DNA of 44,426 bases, taken from Pseudomonas sp. PB120. GTDB taxonomy: Bacteria > Pseudomonadota > Gammaproteobacteria > Pseudomonadales > Pseudomonadaceae. The notes under the pieces were generated by a model, which ran no database searches, was not told the origin of the DNA, and saw only the letters and a list, made by a program, of their open reading frames with translations. This document shows, in pieces, positions 34,331 through 44,426 of this stretch (position 1 is its first letter; each line of letters begins with the position of its first letter). The stretch is taken from assembly GCF_009761815.1 (NCBI RefSeq), contig NZ_RWIN01000029.1, positions 1-44,426 of the forward strand, in the 5' to 3' direction. The translations under genes and the position numbers were made by a program.

Positions 34331-36205
34331 TTAGCGATTGCGAGTCAGCAATGCTGGTTTTTCGCCGCGAGGACGGCCTGGCAGTTGATCAAGTTGCTCA
34401 GGAGTCGGGAAACGATCGGTTTTCGACTCCTTGTGAATGATCTTCGGAGCCGGGCCGCGCGGGTTTTGCACCGCAGGTTCCGAACGCGACTGCTCGTCAC
34501 GTGCCGGACGACGATTGCGGCCTTCTTCGCGACGGGCCTGACCGTCACGTGGAGCGCCGTTGCGTGGACCGCTGCGTTTGGCCGGCGGGGTGCCGGTCGT
34601 GGCGCCATCGCTGCTGCGTGGGCCACTTTGACGACCCTGAGGCTTACCGCCGGTACGTGGAGCACCTGTGCCCGCTGCCGCGCCTTGTGCCGGGGCACCC
34701 GGACGGCGGCCACGACCCTGTGCAGGCTTGGCTTGAGGCACGTAGTCGACGCGGTTACCGAAGTTATCGATATCGTCATCCAGGAACTCGTCCGGAGCAC
34801 GATCAGCGGCAGCGCGTGGCGCCGGACGCTGTTGTTCGCGGGCCGGTGTCCCTTCGCGCGGTTTCTGCTCACGTGCAGGACGCTCGCCACGGCCGCTGGC
34901 CGCCGGTTTTTCCTTGCCGCCCTTGTCCTTGCCTTTGTCCTTGCGACCGCCGCCACCGCCGGTGCCGTTCGGACCGTCGCCGCGCGGGCCACGTGGGTTG
35001 CGCGGGTTACGCACATCCGGACGCTCGCGAACTTCCGGTTTCTCGGCTTCTACGGCGCTCGAGTCGAAGCCCATCAGATTGCCGTCGGCAATCTTCTGCT
35101 TGGTCATGCGCTCGATGCTTTTCAGCAGTTTTTCTTCGTCCGGAGCCACCAGCGAGATCGCCTCGCCTGAACGACCGGCACGGCCAGTACGGCCGATGCG
35201 GTGAACATAATCTTCGTCGACGTTCGGCAGTTCGAAGTTGACCACGTGTGGCAACTGATCGATGTCCAGGCCGCGCGCCGCGATATCGGTGGCGACCAGG
35301 ATGCGTACGTCACCGGCCTTGAAATCGGCCAGGGCTTTGGTGCGGGCGTTCTGGCTCTTGTTGCCGTGGATGGCGACGGCGCTCAGGCCGTGCTTGTCCA
35401 GGTACTCGGCCAGGCGGTTGGCGCCGTGCTTGGTGCGGGTGAACACCAGCACCTGTTCCCAGGCGCCCGCGGTGATCAAGTGCGCCAGCAGCGAACGCTT
35501 GTGGTTGGCTGGCAGGCGGAATACACGCTGTTCAATGCGCTCGACCGTGGTGTTCGGCGGCGTGACTTCGATGCGTTCCGGGTTGTGCAGCAGCTTGCCG
35601 GCGAGGTCGGTGATGTCTTTGGAGAACGTCGCCGAGAACAGCAGGTTCTGCCGTTTGGCCGGCAGGCGCGCCAGGACTTTCTTCACGTCATGGACAAAGC
35701 CCATGTCGAGCATGCGGTCGGCTTCGTCCAGCACGAGGATTTCCACGTGGGACAGGTCGACACTGCCTTGCCCGGCGAGGTCGAGCAGGCGGCCAGGGCA
35801 GGCCACCAGCACATCAACACCACGGGACATGGCCTGAACCTGTGGGTTCATGCCGACGCCGCCGAAGATGCAGGCGCTGACGAACTTCAGGTCACGGGCA
35901 TAGACCTTGAAGCTTTCATGCACTTGAGCCGCGAGTTCGCGAGTAGGGGTCAGGACCAGTACGCGCGGTTGGCGCGGGCCGTGACGCTGGGATTTGTCCG
36001 GGTGACCGTTAGGGAACAACCGCTCCAGGATCGGAAGGGCGAAGCCGCCGGTTTTACCAGTACCTGTCTGAGCCGCGACCATCAGGTCGCGACCTTGCAA
36101 CACGGCGGGAATGGCCCGCTGTTGCACCGGAGTAGGCTCGGTATAGCCCGCTGCCTCGATGGCGCGGACTAAAGCCTCGGAGAGACCGAGGGAAGCAAAG
36201 GACAT
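34331..36205 (-). CDS. rhlE: DEAD-box RNA helicase, RhlE type
   Basis: This 624-residue ATP-dependent RNA helicase starts [20 protein letters not shown] at ATG 36205. Motifs in order are the Q motif ([11 protein letters not shown]), I AQTGTGKT (45-52), Ia [23 protein letters not shown], then [11 protein letters not shown] and [10 protein letters not shown]. After about residue 380 there is a long basic, Gly/Arg/Pro-rich disordered extension typical of Pseudomonas RhlE proteins, which bind RNA and may contact the degradosome. The position matches RhlE2 of P. aeruginosa (PA0428, from memory). The frame upstream of the ATG lacks homology. Confidence 0.94.
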   Translation of the reverse strand: MSFASLGLSEALVRAIEAAGYTEPTPVQQRAIPAVLQGRDLMVAAQTGTGKTGGFALPILERLFPNGHPDKSQRHGPRQPRVLVLTPTRELAAQVHESFKVYARDLKFVSACIFGGVGMNPQVQAMSRGVDVLVACPGRLLDLAGQGSVDLSHVEILVLDEADRMLDMGFVHDVKKVLARLPAKRQNLLFSATFSKDITDLAGKLLHNPERIEVTPPNTTVERIEQRVFRLPANHKRSLLAHLITAGAWEQVLVFTRTKHGANRLAEYLDKHGLSAVAIHGNKSQNARTKALADFKAGDVRILVATDIAARGLDIDQLPHVVNFELPNVDEDYVHRIGRTGRAGRSGEAISLVAPDEEKLLKSIERMTKQKIADGNLMGFDSSAVEAEKPEVRERPDVRNPRNPRGPRGDGPNGTGGGGGRKDKGKDKGGKEKPAASGRGERPAREQKPREGTPAREQQRPAPRAAADRAPDEFLDDDIDNFGNRVDYVPQAKPAQGRGRRPGAPAQGAAAGTGAPRTGGKPQGRQSGPRSSDGATTGTPPAKRSGPRNGAPRDGQARREEGRNRRPARDEQSRSEPAVQNPRGPAPKIIHKESKTDRFPTPEQLDQLPGRPRGEKPALLTRNR

Positions 36206-36428
36206 GAGTAATCCTGTTTTAGTTAGGGCTTGGCCCAATGGGAGTCTTGCCTGGCGCGAATGGCGTTTATGAGGAACGCAATCCCGTCCGGTCCTGCTGG
36301 GGCTCGAAGGCTCGTCTGGAGCGCTCGCGCGGGCTGAAAAGCTGCGCCGTAGCGGGGTCGAGATGCCTTGAACAAGTCCGAGCGTCCGGGCGTGAGCCTG
36401 GCGGGAAGGCCGGAGTATAACAGAGCAA

Positions 36429-37244
36429 TCACTGCGCGCTGCTTTCCTGCTGCTCAACGGTTTTTATCGTCGTGCTGGACGCCGTGGCGGACTTTGGCTG
36501 GGACGCTGGGTCGGCGCCATAACGAGCACTCAGTTCGGCGTAGGCGGGCTCGCGCTTGAAGCGTTTGAGTTCGGCGCCGAAGCGCTGCACCAACAAGTCC
36601 ATGCCGGCGTTGCGCCGAACCGCCAGATATTGGCTCTGGTGGCTAATTACCGTGGGGTTCTCGGTGATCTTGTCGCGGATGTTCAATTCATCCAGCAGGT
36701 GCTGACCGACCCGGCGATCCGTAATCAGCAGGTCTATGCGGCCGCGCACCAGTTTGCCGAAGTTGGCTTCGTGGGTCGGCGCCGGTTCGTGGGTGAACAG
36801 CTTCGATTCACTGAAGTCCTTGCTGTACTGGTAGCCGGGCGAGGTGCCGATGGTCAGGCCGCGAAGATCATCGAGGGTGCGGAACGGATGGGGGCGCTCG
36901 TTGGCGTAGAACATCACGAACTCGACTTCTGACAGCGGCTCGATGGGGTAGAGCAGGGTCGCGTCGCGCTCATCGGTGTGGAAAATATCCAGCGCGCCAT
37001 CGGCCTGGCCTTGCTCAAGCATCGACAGGCAGCGTTTCCATGGCAGGAACTGCCACTCCACCTCGATCCCCAGACGCTTGAAGACAATCGCTGTGGTTTC
37101 GTAGTCCAGGCCCAAGGGTTTGCCGTTTTCTTCATACACGTACGGCGCCCAGGGTTCGGTGACAATGCGCAACTTCTCGCCCCAAGCGGCAAAGCTCAGG
37201 CAAGTGAAAAGAAACAGGGTCAGTAACTGCGCGATCAAAGGCAT
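36429..37244 (-). CDS. Periplasmic solute-binding protein, family 3
   Basis: The 271-residue protein has a signal peptide (1 to about 20) and the two-lobe SBP_bac_3 fold. It begins [20 protein letters not shown] and contains [20 protein letters not shown] and [19 protein letters not shown]. Such proteins bind amino acids for ABC importers or serve as sensors. No permease or ATPase gene is adjacent, so it is an orphan binding protein, possibly without a transport role. The C-terminus is Ser/Thr/Gln-rich. It is separated from metF by a terminator. Confidence 0.85.
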   Translation of the reverse strand: MPLIAQLLTLFLFTCLSFAAWGEKLRIVTEPWAPYVYEENGKPLGLDYETTAIVFKRLGIEVEWQFLPWKRCLSMLEQGQADGALDIFHTDERDATLLYPIEPLSEVEFVMFYANERPHPFRTLDDLRGLTIGTSPGYQYSKDFSESKLFTHEPAPTHEANFGKLVRGRIDLLITDRRVGQHLLDELNIRDKITENPTVISHQSQYLAVRRNAGMDLLVQRFGAELKRFKREPAYAELSARYGADPASQPKSATASSTTIKTVEQQESSAQ

Positions 37245-37319
37245 GCCTTGAGATTACGTCGAGAAACCGGAAAGAGCCAGAAACCGGCTGCAGATGCTCT
37301 GGCCCGAGGCCTTTTCCAT

Positions 37320-37347
37320 AAAAAAGGCCCTGGATTTCGCCAGAGCC
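37320..37347 (-). terminator. Intrinsic terminator of metF
   Basis: On the minus strand GGCTCTGG-CGAAAT-CCAGGGCC (one G-T pair) is followed by TTTTTT. It lies 21 bases after the metF stop. Confidence 0.9.
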
Positions 37348-37368
37348 TTAGTGAATTACTGCACTGTT

Positions 37369-38214
37369 TCAGCGCGGCAACTTCAGATTGTTCCACACCG
37401 CCAGGCTCGCTTCAGCCTGATTGAGTGTGTAGAAGTGCAGCCCCGGGGCGCCACCTTCCAGCAGGCGTTCGCACATCTGGGTGATGACTTGCTCGCCAAA
37501 GCCTTGAATGCTTTGCGCGTCATCGCCGTAGGCTTCCAGCTGCTTGCGGATCCAGCGCGGAATTTCCGCACCGCAGGCATCGGAGAAGCGCGCGAGCTTG
37601 CTGTAGTTGGTGATCGGCATGATGCCCGGCACGATCGGGATGTTCACGCCCATCGCCCGTACACGCTCGACGAAGTAGAAGTAGCTGTCGGCGTTGAAGA
37701 AGTACTGGGTGATCGCACTGTCGGCGCCGGCCTTGGCCTTGCGCACGAAGTTGGCGATATCGTCTTCGAAATCGCGCGCTTGCGGATGCATCTCCGGGTA
37801 AGCGGCCACTTCGATGTGGAAATGATCGCCGGTCTCTGTACGAATGAATTCGACCAGATCGTTGGCGTGACGCATTTCGCCGCTCGCCATGCCCATGCCG
37901 GAAGGCAGGTCACCGCGCAGGGCTACGATACGTTTGATGCCCGCGGCCTTGTATTGGCTCAGCAGGTCGCGCAAGTCGGCCTTGCTGTCGCCCACGCAAG
38001 ACAGATGCGGTGCGGCAGGGACTTTGACTTCGCTTTCGAGCTGCAACACGGTGTTGAGGGTGCGATCACGTGTCGAACCGCCAGCGCCATAGGTGCAGGA
38101 GAAGAAATCGGGGTTATACGTGGCCAGCTGACGAGCAGTGGCGAGCAGCTTTTCATGCCCAGCGTCGGTCTTCGTAGGGAAGAACTCAAAGCTGTAGCGA
38201 CGGTCTTGGGACAT
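37369..38214 (-). CDS. metF: 5,10-methylenetetrahydrofolate reductase
   Basis: MetF reduces methylene-THF to methyl-THF with FAD and NADH, supplying the methyl group for methionine. The 281-residue TIM-barrel protein starts MSQDRRYSFEFFPTKTDAGH and shows CTYGAGGSTRDRT, IVALRGDLPSG, AITQYFFNADSYFYFVERV and IPIVPGIMPITNY. The ATG at 38214 has AAGGA seven bases away; the ATG two codons upstream is too close to it. It lies downstream of ahcY, which feeds homocysteine to the same cycle, separated by a REP doublet and stem-loop. Confidence 0.96.
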   Translation of the reverse strand: MSQDRRYSFEFFPTKTDAGHEKLLATARQLATYNPDFFSCTYGAGGSTRDRTLNTVLQLESEVKVPAAPHLSCVGDSKADLRDLLSQYKAAGIKRIVALRGDLPSGMGMASGEMRHANDLVEFIRTETGDHFHIEVAAYPEMHPQARDFEDDIANFVRKAKAGADSAITQYFFNADSYFYFVERVRAMGVNIPIVPGIMPITNYSKLARFSDACGAEIPRWIRKQLEAYGDDAQSIQGFGEQVITQMCERLLEGGAPGLHFYTLNQAEASLAVWNNLKLPR

Positions 38215-38255
38215 GGTCATATCCTTGGAAACGCGTAAGGCGAACGCTGGTCCCC

Positions 38256-38351
38256 TGTAGGAGCGAGCTTGCTCGCGAAAAACGTAAAGGCCGCGCGTTT
38301 ATCCAGACAGAACGCGTTATCGTTAACGTCCATCGCGAGCTCGCTCCTACA
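38256..38351. repeat. REP doublet, class B
   Basis: TGTAGGAGCGAGCTTGCTCG faces an inverted CATCGCGAGCTCGCTCCTAC. It lies between ahcY and metF, two genes of the same pathway and strand, and could uncouple their expression. Confidence 0.92.
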
Positions 38352-38364
38352 GGAGAGCAGGCAA

Positions 38365-38386
38365 CGCGGTGTATCGGAACACCGCG
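38365..38386 (-). terminator. Stem-loop 3' of ahcY
   Basis: CGCGGTGT and ACACCGCG form a perfect 8-bp stem with a 6-nt loop, 15 bases after the ahcY stop. A T-run is lacking, so it may be an mRNA 3'-end or stability element rather than a full intrinsic terminator. Confidence 0.45.
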
Positions 38387-38401
38387 CAGCCCGTCAGCAG
38401 A

Positions 38402-39982
<1,581 letters not shown>

Positions 39983-39986
39983 GGCG

Positions 39987-40014
39987 ATTATAGCGGGCTA
40001 TGCTGATCTTCCAA
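39987..40014 (-). promoter_or_regulatory. ahcY sigma-70 promoter
   Basis: On the minus strand TTGGAA and a perfect TATAAT (39992-39987) are separated by 16 bases. The predicted start near 39980 gives a leader of about 170 bases that contains the whole SAH riboswitch. The rest of the 323-bp gap up to the thioesterase gene (40015-40134) shows nothing definite. Confidence 0.6.
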
Positions 40015-40134
40015 AGCCTTTCTGCAGGTCAATGCCTGAACGGTAATCGAGACCATAGTCGATGCCTGATAGAGCTCAAGGCCGGGCTCTGCCATGATGG
40101 CCCGCATCAATCGGCAAGACGGTCAGGAGTGAGT

Positions 40135-40539
40135 ATGAATTTCCACACCCGCAAATGGGTAAAACCCGAAGACCTCAACCCCAACGGGACGCTGTTCGGC
40201 GGCAGCCTGTTGCGCTGGATCGACGAAGAAGCGGCGATCTACGCCATCGTTCAGCTGGGTAACCAGCGCGTGGTCACCAAGTACATTTCCGAGATCAACT
40301 TCGTCAGCGCCTCGCGCCAGGGCGACATCATCGAACTGGGCATCACCGCCACCGAGTTCGGGCGTACTTCCATCACGTTGACCTGCGAAGTGCGCAACAA
40401 GATCACGCGCAAAAGCATTCTGACGGTGGAGAAAATGGTCTTCGTCAATCTCGGCGAAGACGGCTTGCCGGCGCCTCACGGCCGGACTGAAATCAAGTAC
40501 GTCAAAGACCAGTTCCAGGATGACGGCATTCAGGAGTAA
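40135..40539 (+). CDS. Hotdog-fold acyl-CoA thioesterase (YciA-like)
   Basis: The 134-residue protein is a single hotdog domain. It shows KWVKPEDLNPNGTLFGGSLL with the active-site Asn/Asp region and RWIDEEAAIYA, followed by ASRQGDIIELGITATEFGRT. Such enzymes hydrolyse acyl-CoA in the cytoplasm. The ATG at 40135 follows TCAGGAG; longer in-frame starts reach into the promoter region divergent from ahcY and lack homology. A REP doublet follows. Confidence 0.9.
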   Translation: MNFHTRKWVKPEDLNPNGTLFGGSLLRWIDEEAAIYAIVQLGNQRVVTKYISEINFVSASRQGDIIELGITATEFGRTSITLTCEVRNKITRKSILTVEKMVFVNLGEDGLPAPHGRTEIKYVKDQFQDDGIQE

Positions 40540-40548
40540 CACCCACCC

Positions 40549-40634
40549 TGTGGGAGCTGGCCTGCCGGCGATGGCGTCTTGAGCGTCACCGCAGAAACCG
40601 AGTTGATCCCATCGCCGGCAAGCCAGCTCCCACA
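40549..40634. repeat. REP doublet, class C (GCCGGCGATGG variant)
   Basis: TGTGGGAGCTGGCCTGCCGG faces an inverted CCATCGCCGGCAAGCCAGCT ending CCCACA. The right arm is nearly the same as the right arm of the doublet inside chpA. Confidence 0.92.
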
Positions 40635-40721
40635 GGTATCGGTTTCATTTGGGTGAGTACTGAACAAGCGCCGAACCGCGCGTGTCGTACCTACATGAAA
40701 CGCCACCGGTTCAGGAGCTTT

Positions 40722-41609
40722 ATGGACACTCCAAAAGACGGCAAGACCCCGAACCTCTCGGCTGAAGAAGAGCACGAGGTCGAGAAGAACCAGCCTCCAC
40801 GCGCGGCCGTTCTGCATGAAATCATCCGCACCCAGGGCGATCAGGAACTTGAACGCAGCGTTGCCGCGCTGTGGTGGTCGGCTTTGGCCGCGGGCCTGAC
40901 CATGGGCCTGTCGCTGATGGCGATGGGGCTGCTCAACTCTCGCCTGCCGGACGGCGAAGCCTTCAAGGTCATCGCCAGTTTCGGCTACTGCGCCGGTTTT
41001 CTCGCGGTCATTCTGGCTCGTCAGCAACTGTTCACCGAAAACACCCTGACGGCGGTGCTGCCGATCATGACCAAGCCGACACTGGGTAATTTCGGTCGGC
41101 TGATCCGGCTGTGGACGGTGGTGCTGGTGGGCAATCTCTGTGGCACGTTGCTGGTGGCGTACGTGATGTTGCACCTGCCGATTTTCGACAGCAAAACCGA
41201 TCTGGCCTTTCTCGATATCGGTCGCAAGATCATGGAAAACCACGCCAGCCAAATGTTTGCCAAAGGCATCGTCTCCGGCTGGATGATCGCGACCATGGTC
41301 TGGATGATTCCGTCCATGGAGAGCGCCAAGATGTGGATCATCATCCTCATCACCTACCTCATGGCGCTGGGGGATTTCACTCACATCGTGGTCGGCTCGG
41401 CCGAAGTCTCCTATCTGGTGTTTGCCGGCGAGTTGCCCTGGAAGGACTTCTGGCTGGTGTTTGCCGGGCCGACGCTGGCAGGGAATATCATCGGCGGCAG
41501 CTTCATCTTTGCGCTGATCAGCCATGCGCAGATCCGAAGCGAGAGCGGGCCGCCGAAAGGCCAGAAGGGCAAGGCTAGAAGGCCGGCATCTGATGACGAC
41601 GACCAATAG
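40722..41609 (+). CDS. Formate/nitrite transporter (FNT) family protein
   Basis: The 295-residue protein has a hydrophilic charged N-terminus (about 50 residues) and then about six membrane helices of the FNT fold. It contains AAGLTMGLSLMAMGLLNSRL, ILARQQLFTENTLTAVLPIM and IVVGSAEVSYLVFAGELPW. FNT channels move formate, nitrite or hydrosulfide, and this YfdC-like subgroup is uncharacterised. The ATG at 40722 follows AGGAG; upstream in-frame starts extend into the REP region. The acidic C-terminus is SDDDDQ. It is convergent with the MFS gene, 15 bases away. Confidence 0.87.
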   Translation: MDTPKDGKTPNLSAEEEHEVEKNQPPRAAVLHEIIRTQGDQELERSVAALWWSALAAGLTMGLSLMAMGLLNSRLPDGEAFKVIASFGYCAGFLAVILARQQLFTENTLTAVLPIMTKPTLGNFGRLIRLWTVVLVGNLCGTLLVAYVMLHLPIFDSKTDLAFLDIGRKIMENHASQMFAKGIVSGWMIATMVWMIPSMESAKMWIIILITYLMALGDFTHIVVGSAEVSYLVFAGELPWKDFWLVFAGPTLAGNIIGGSFIFALISHAQIRSESGPPKGQKGKARRPASDDDDQ

Positions 41610-41624
41610 CGCGCCTCTGTCTGT

Positions 41625-42794
41625 TTAGCCAGGCATGTTGGCCAACAAGGTGGCGCGGCGCTGCCGATAGATGAAGTACAGCGCCGTCAGCACGGTCAAG
41701 CCGCTGACCAAAGCACCGGTCCACGGAAGGTCCGCCAGGTCCGCACCGCTGGCGACCACCAACCCGCCAATCCACGCCCCCGCGGCATTGCCGAGGTTGA
41801 ATGCGCTTTGATTCAAGGTCGAGCCCAGGTTGGGCGCCTCATGGGCCTGGTCGATGATCAACAACTGCAGGATCGGGCACAGCGCGAAGGCGAAAATCCC
41901 CCACAGCACCAGCGTGATAGCGGCCGGGATGACTGAGTGACTGGTTTGCGTGAACGCGGCCAATACCAGCACCACGGCCAACGCCATGCCTACCAGCGAA
42001 GGCAGCAAACGGCTGTCCGCCAGCCGCCCGCCGAGCATGCTCCCCGCTGTCAAACCTACGCCGAACAACAGCAGCATGATCGTCACGCCATGGGGGCTGA
42101 CGCCGGTAATGTCCTGCAGGATCGGTGCGATGTAGGTAAACACGCTGAACAGGCTGGTGGACGCCAGCACGCTCATGCCCAGCGCCATCAAAACGTTGAC
42201 CTTGCCCAGCACCTTGAACTCGCTGGCCAGGTTGGCCTTTTCCATGGCGATGTCCTTCGGCAGCCATAGCCACTGCGCGATCGCGGCAATCACGCCAATC
42301 ACCGACACCGCCCAGAACGTCGAGCGCCAACCGGCGTATTGCCCAAGCGCAGTGCCCAATGGCACACCGAGCACATTCGCCAGCGTCAGGCCGGTGAACA
42401 TCATGGCAATCGCCTGGGCTCGTTTGTTCGGTGCCACCAAGCCGGCGGCGACCACCGAGCCGATGCCGAAGAACGCGCCGTGACACAACGCGGTGACCAC
42501 GCGAGCCGCCATCAGCGTGGCGTAGTTCGGCGCCAGGGCGCAGAGGATGTTGCCGAGGATGAACATCAGCGTCATTCCCAGCAACGTGGCCTTGCGCGGC
42601 ATGTTGGCGGTGCCGACCGCGAGGATCGGTGCGCCGAATACCACGCCCAGGGCGTAGCCGGTGATCAACAGGCCGGCGTGAGGAATGCTCACGGCAAGGT
42701 CGTGGGCGACATCGGGCAGCAAGCCCATGATGACGAATTCAGTGGTGCCGATGCCGAACGCGGCAACAGCGAGGGCAAGCAAGGCGAGTGGCAT
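41625..42794 (-). CDS. MFS exporter, AraJ/YdhP type
   Basis: The 389-residue protein has 12 predicted membrane helices. The N-terminus MPLALLALAVAAFGIGTTEF followed by VIMGLLPDVAHDL is characteristic of the AraJ/YdhP/NepI drug:proton antiporter subfamily. The second segment reads GYALGVVFGAPILAVGTANM. The substrate is unknown. I chose the ATG at 42794 because it gives this conserved N-terminus; the longer frame from 42881 adds a hydrophilic stretch. An AT-rich, promoter-like sequence lies at 42880-42900. Confidence 0.9.
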   Translation of the reverse strand: MPLALLALAVAAFGIGTTEFVIMGLLPDVAHDLAVSIPHAGLLITGYALGVVFGAPILAVGTANMPRKATLLGMTLMFILGNILCALAPNYATLMAARVVTALCHGAFFGIGSVVAAGLVAPNKRAQAIAMMFTGLTLANVLGVPLGTALGQYAGWRSTFWAVSVIGVIAAIAQWLWLPKDIAMEKANLASEFKVLGKVNVLMALGMSVLASTSLFSVFTYIAPILQDITGVSPHGVTIMLLLFGVGLTAGSMLGGRLADSRLLPSLVGMALAVVLVLAAFTQTSHSVIPAAITLVLWGIFAFALCPILQLLIIDQAHEAPNLGSTLNQSAFNLGNAAGAWIGGLVVASGADLADLPWTGALVSGLTVLTALYFIYRQRRATLLANMPG

Positions 42795-42980
42795 GCGCAA
42801 GGTCTCTGTCGGTAGTCTTGACGCTCTGATCAGGCATACGCAGGCCGATGACCGATCTCGATGGAGAACGGGCATGGACATAAATTATTGGAATTAGTCT
42901 GTGCGCAACTGAGTGCGGCGTGGTCGCTTGCAGTATAAACAGCTGCTGACATATCGCGAATCAATTCTCTGCGCAGAACT

Positions 42981-43080
42981 TGCAGGAGCGAGCTTGCTCG
43001 CGATGGTCGTCAACGATAACGCGTGCTTTCTGGTTACACGTGCTGCCTTGGCGTTCATCGCGAGCGAGCTCGCTCCTACA
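42981..43080. repeat. REP doublet, class B
   Basis: TGCAGGAGCGAGCTTGCTCG faces an inverted CATCGCGAGCGAGCTCGCTC ending CTACA. It lies in the 318-bp divergent gap between the MFS and EamA genes (42795-43112), which otherwise holds only putative promoter sequence. Confidence 0.92.
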
Positions 43081-43112
43081 GGAATTTGCGGGAGCACAAA
43101 AAGGAGTGTGCC

Positions 43113-43946
43113 GTGCTTGCAACGGCTTTGGTGTTAGTCGCGGCGCTGTTGCACGCGGCGTGGAATACCCTGATCAAATTCAGCGCCGAACGGCTGCTGG
43201 TGGTGGCGTGCATGGACACGGTGGCGATGCTTTTTGTGGCTGTGATGCTGCCGTTCGTGACGGCGCCACCGATTGAAATCTGGCCGTGGATTCTTGCGTC
43301 GGCGGCGTTCGAGTTGCTCTATCGTTATTTGCTGATCCAGGCGTACCGGGTCGGCGACCTCGGGTTGGTTTATCCGTTGATGCGCGGCTTGTCGCCCTTG
43401 GTGGTGTTGGCGCTGACGCTGATCTTTTCCGGGGAAGTGCTGACGAACCAGCAAGTCTTCGGGATCCTGCTGATTCCGTTCGGCATGCTGTGCCTGCTTT
43501 GGCAGGGCGGGGGCGGTGCGCGCTTGCCGTGGTCGATGCTGCCGGTGGTGGCGCTAATTGGCTTGTGCATCGGCTGCTACACCTACATTGATGGCCAGGC
43601 GTTGCGGCGTTGGTCACACCCTTTGGACTATCTGGTCTGGGTCACGCTGTTGAGTGCCTGGCCGTTCCCGTTGCTGGCCTGGGTGCGCAAGCGACCGGCG
43701 TTCATGTTGTTCTGGCGGGAGCAGTGGCGACTGGGGTTGGCGGTCGGGTTTTGCGTACTGTTCAGCTACGCTCTGGTGCTGTGGGCCATGCAGCTGGGGT
43801 CAATAGCGGAGGCGGCGGCCTTGCGCGAGATCAGCGTGATTCTGGTGGTGCTGTTCGGCATGCGCTACCTGAAAGAACCTTTCGGCCGGCCACGGCTCTT
43901 AGCCTGTGGGTTGGTACTGGTCGGCATGCTGGTGATGAAGTTTTGA
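43113..43946 (+). CDS. EamA/DMT-family permease
   Basis: The 277-residue protein has nine to ten membrane helices in two EamA repeats. It starts VLATALVLVAALLHAAWNTL; the AAWN motif is typical of DMT transporters. The second half has SIAEAAALREISVILVVLFG and YLKEPFGRPRLLACGLVL. The substrate is unknown. I set the start at the GTG at 43113 because AAGGAG lies six bases upstream; the longer frame runs through the REP doublet. The MAPEG gene follows after 42 bases, probably in the same operon. Confidence 0.88.
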   Translation: MLATALVLVAALLHAAWNTLIKFSAERLLVVACMDTVAMLFVAVMLPFVTAPPIEIWPWILASAAFELLYRYLLIQAYRVGDLGLVYPLMRGLSPLVVLALTLIFSGEVLTNQQVFGILLIPFGMLCLLWQGGGGARLPWSMLPVVALIGLCIGCYTYIDGQALRRWSHPLDYLVWVTLLSAWPFPLLAWVRKRPAFMLFWREQWRLGLAVGFCVLFSYALVLWAMQLGSIAEAAALREISVILVVLFGMRYLKEPFGRPRLLACGLVLVGMLVMKF

Positions 43947-43988
43947 CTGAAGCCCGAATTTCTAACACTTGAAGAAGGGACTGCTTTT

Positions 43989-44372
43989 ATGACGGTTGCT
44001 CTGTGGTGCATTTTGATCGCGATTTTCCTGCCCTACCTCTGCACGGGCATCGCCAAGGCCAGTGGTGGGTACGGGCTGAAAGACAACCATGATCCCCGGG
44101 ATTTTCTCGAGTCTCTGAATGGTTTCGCCAGGCGCGCGCATGCGGCGCAATTGAACAGTTTTGAAGTGACCCCGGCCTTCGCGGCGGCGGTGATCGTGGC
44201 ACACCAGGCCGGTAATGCCGAGCTGGTGACGATCAATGTGCTGGCGGTGTTGTTCATCACCAGCCGGTTGCTCTACATCATTTGCTACCTGGCGGACTGG
44301 GCGATGTTGCGGTCGTTGGTGTGGTTTGTGGGGATGGGGTTGATTGCCAGTTTCTTTGTGGTTTCGGTCTGA
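43989..44372 (+). CDS. MAPEG-family membrane protein
   Basis: The 127-residue protein has four membrane helices and the MAPEG pattern. It starts MTVALWCILIAIFLPYLCTG and contains NHDPRDFLESLNGFARRAHA, then AAQLNSFE, and later LFITSRLLYIICYLADW. The family includes glutathione-dependent membrane enzymes in eukaryotes; bacterial members like this are uncharacterised. The start follows GAAGAAGGG. The gene is complete and ends 22 bases before a partial REP at the window end. Confidence 0.9.
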   Translation: MTVALWCILIAIFLPYLCTGIAKASGGYGLKDNHDPRDFLESLNGFARRAHAAQLNSFEVTPAFAAAVIVAHQAGNAELVTINVLAVLFITSRLLYIICYLADWAMLRSLVWFVGMGLIASFFVVSV

Positions 44373-44394
44373 GTTTGTCGGCGATTGTTCCGGC

Positions 44395-44426
44395 CCAATC
44401 GCCAGCAGGCTGGCTCCCACAAAATC
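44395..44426. repeat. REP arm, class C, cut by the window edge
   Basis: CCAATCGCCAGCAGGCTGGC followed by TCCCACA is the left arm of an everted class C pair like the one at 26190. The partner would lie beyond the window. Confidence 0.85.

Noticed and set aside
36206..36457. N-terminal extension of the RhlE helicase to 708 residues.
   Set aside because: The DEAD-box family start [13 protein letters not shown] lies at 36205 and the upstream part is Arg/Ser-rich without similarity to helicases.

Overview
This 44.4-kb window is a chromosomal segment of a high-GC Pseudomonas, most likely of the P. fluorescens group. Gene content and order at both ends follow the pyrC'-pyrB-pyrR-ruvX-yqgE-tonB-gshB-pil/chp and rsmE-bioA-metF-ahcY neighbourhoods that I remember from P. 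aeruginosa PAO1. The many short inverted REP elements (at least three sequence classes, at about 15 places) are typical of fluorescent pseudomonads. No rRNA, tRNA, CRISPR array, transposase, integrase or RAYT gene was seen.

Layout. 1-4.0 kb (minus strand): pyrimidine genes pyrR-pyrB-pyrC' behind yqgE-ruvX; PyrC' lacks the dihydroorotase zinc-ligand motif. 4.2-6.1 kb (minus): a TonB-family gene and gshB. 6.5-16.6 kb (plus): the type IV pilus chemosensory cluster pilG-pilH-pilI-pilJ-chpA-chpC, without pilK or chpB. chpA is a 2005-residue hybrid kinase that has a REP doublet (REPIN) inside its reading frame. 16.6-18.9 kb: an AT-richer island with a short Rhs-core protein carrying an unrecognised C-terminal domain, a DUF6124-type gene and unusual inverted repeats. 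18.9-27.2 kb: a complete malonate decarboxylase and uptake operon (mdcABCDEGH-madLM) with a convergent LysR gene (mdcR); sequences matching the Hfq/Crc catabolite-repression motif lie at the mdcA and madL starts. 27.4-28.5 kb: a hemolysin III-like membrane protein and a tandem array built from REP sequence.

28.5-34.2 kb: rsmE and bioA (minus), then an exported amine oxidase-like flavoprotein with a Lys/Pro/Ala tail, a cytochrome b561 and a YceI protein (plus). 34.3-39.8 kb (minus): an RhlE-type helicase, a periplasmic solute-binding protein, metF and ahcY. ahcY and metF belong to the same activated-methyl cycle. The ahcY leader contains a convincing S-adenosylhomocysteine riboswitch with a readable Shine-Dalgarno switch, and three AAACGGT half-sites sit between its promoter and the aptamer. 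40.1-44.4 kb: an acyl-CoA thioesterase, an FNT-family channel, an MFS exporter (minus), an EamA permease and a MAPEG-family membrane protein.

Most genes are conserved housekeeping or signalling genes. The accessory part is the block between chpC and rsmE. The observations most worth following are the REPIN inside chpA, the orphan Rhs module with its upstream palindrome, the two inferred Hfq/Crc sites in the malonate operon, the nested inverted repeat at 18652-18687, and the three-half-site cluster combined with the riboswitch upstream of ahcY.
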